Shown here: positions 6,763-7,153 of the stretch, piece after piece
Position numbering within the stretch: position 1 is the first letter of the stretch
Layout: each line of letters starts with the position of its first letter
Source of the DNA: JBBILU01 sp037444775
Lineage (GTDB): Bacteria > Patescibacteriota > Gracilibacteria > BD1-5 > UBA6164
Assembly (NCBI GenBank): GCA_037444775.1
Contig: JBBILU010000048.1
Coordinates: 1 to 7,153, forward strand
Direction of reading: 5' to 3'
Length of the DNA stretch: 7,153 bases
Position numbers and translations under genes: made by a program
Notes under the pieces: generated by a model
Seen by the model: only the letters and a program-made list of their open reading frames with translations
Told to the model about the DNA's origin: nothing
The model's database searches: none

Positions 6763-7031
6763 CTATCAATACAAATCACTATGAGTTCAGATATTTACAA
6801 ATTCTACAAATTCGTAAGTTCAATTAGGATATTCTTTAAAATAGCTCTGTAATCTCAAGTAACATTTATACTACGATATCATTTATAATCTCAATTTAAT
6901 AAATGATTATTTAAAATTTGTTCAAAAGGATTTTCCAAAAATAATTTCAATCTCAATTTAAAATTATTTTTAATCTTAACATCAAGTTTATTATAAGATT
7001 TATCAAACTTTTTCTTAAATTTTATTATCAT
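6763..7031 (-). CDS. RelE/YafQ-type toxin, reading frame broken (frameshift at 6834-6840)
   Basis: Toxins of this type II family are ribosome-dependent mRNA endonucleases held in check by an antitoxin. From the ATG at 7031 the zero frame gives 75 residues, MIIKFKKKFDKSYNKL ... NVTGDYRAILK, then loses similarity and stops at TAG 6804-6806. The -1 frame continues from Lys66 with EYPNGTYEFVEFVNIGTHSDLYG and stops at TAG 6763-6765, restoring an 89-residue protein of normal length. The joined sequence has the YafQ-like landmarks NNHLLNGDYKGYRSI (His43), GDYRA (Asp60) and the C-terminal GTHSDLY (His84, equivalent to the catalytic His87 of YafQ); the position of YafQ His63 is Asn here. The zero-frame product alone lacks His84 and should be inactive. 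A slippery heptamer sits at the break, so this is either a programmed frameshift, a decayed gene or a one-base assembly error. The start follows a 25-aa ORF by one base. Confidence 0.85.
6834..6840 (-). other. Slippery heptamer T-TTA-AAG at the toxin frame break
   Basis: In the zero frame of the toxin the codons are ATT-TTA-AAG. The heptamer T-TTA-AAG fits the X-XXY-YYZ pattern for -1 ribosomal frameshifting. Slipping back one base re-pairs as TTT and AAA and continues with GAA in the frame that encodes the conserved toxin C-terminus. No obvious strong stimulatory stem-loop lies just downstream. Confidence 0.5.
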
Positions 7032-7032
7032 A

Positions 7033-7110
7033 TTATTTTCTATCTAAGAAATTAACAGCTTCATCAAAAGAAAAAAAGGGTCAATAATTATCATCCTTTT
7101 TATTAGACAT
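7033..7110 (-). CDS. 25-residue ORF, possible mini-antitoxin of the RelE-type toxin
   Basis: The frame from ATG 7110 to TAA 7033 encodes 25 residues, MSNKKDDNYGPFFSFDEAVN then FLDRK, with its glycine as TGA. It is preceded in frame by a TAG four codons upstream, so it cannot be longer from within the window. Its stop is one base from the toxin ATG (TAA-T-ATG), a spacing typical of translationally coupled antitoxin-toxin pairs. The composition is charged and plausible for a protein, with a predicted C-terminal helix (SFDEAVNFLD). Type II antitoxins are usually 50-100 residues with a DNA-binding part, so this would be only the toxin-wrapping piece. It could also be the remnant of a longer antitoxin, or a coupling leader. 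I know no family for it. Confidence 0.5.
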
Positions 7111-7153
7111 CTTGCATAACTAAGAATTAAGGTAACTTTCTTTCAAAATTGTA

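Noticed and set aside
1..7153. TGA as tryptophan (code 4, Mycoplasma-like)
   Set aside because: TGA positions are invariant glycines (GESHG, GNGR, Walker A, GGGG), whereas tryptophan is written TGG.
1..7153. CRISPR array, rRNA, transposase genes
   Set aside because: No regularly spaced repeats, no rRNA-like sequence and no transposase motifs were seen on either strand.

Overview
The window comes from a very AT-rich bacterium that reads UGA as glycine (genetic code 25). In-frame TGA falls where glycine is obligatory: GESHG of chorismate synthase, HPFxxGNGR of the Fic protein, the glycine loops of threonine dehydratase and both Walker A motifs of the ABC-F ATPase. In the threonine dehydratase 26 of 32 glycines are TGA. 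Tryptophan is TGG, and all stops are TAA or TAG. This points to Candidatus Gracilibacteria (BD1-5) or Absconditabacteria (SR1), small-genome members of the CPR/Patescibacteria. Standard-code gene finding shreds almost every gene here.

Left part (1-1768, minus strand): the first 203 codons of aroC run off the left edge. Three bases upstream of it ends a broken, start-less small membrane-protein gene. Then comes an intact Fic-domain gene (293 aa) with an N-terminal inhibitory motif, a full catalytic motif and a C-terminal excisionase-like DNA-binding tail. Two inverted repeats with the same core and the same 36-bp geometry sit at the 3' end and just upstream of the fic gene.

Intergenic region 1769-2153 (385 bp) holds no intact gene. 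It contains the upstream fic inverted repeat, a 31-codon fragment resembling the DUF4143 part of an AAA ATPase (minus strand), a 15-bp inverted repeat with an alternative fold, and a possible promoter. A divergent plus-strand gene (2154-3233) encodes an unrecognised cytoplasmic HExxH metallopeptidase with its own weak terminator.

Centre (3276-5214, plus strand): an attenuator-like leader precedes ilvA (threonine dehydratase), followed by ridA. The two proteins form one chemical unit: IlvA releases reactive enamine/imine intermediates and RidA hydrolyses them to 2-oxobutyrate. A strong, symmetric terminator serves ridA and the convergent ABC-F gene.

Right part (5223-7110, minus strand): an ABC-F ATPase, then a toxin-antitoxin-like pair, a 25-aa ORF one base upstream of a RelE/YafQ-type toxin. 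The toxin reading frame is broken, and a U-UUA-AAG slippery heptamer lies exactly at the break. A -1 shift there restores the conserved C-terminus with its catalytic histidine. This and the paired inverted repeats around fic are the most unusual observations.
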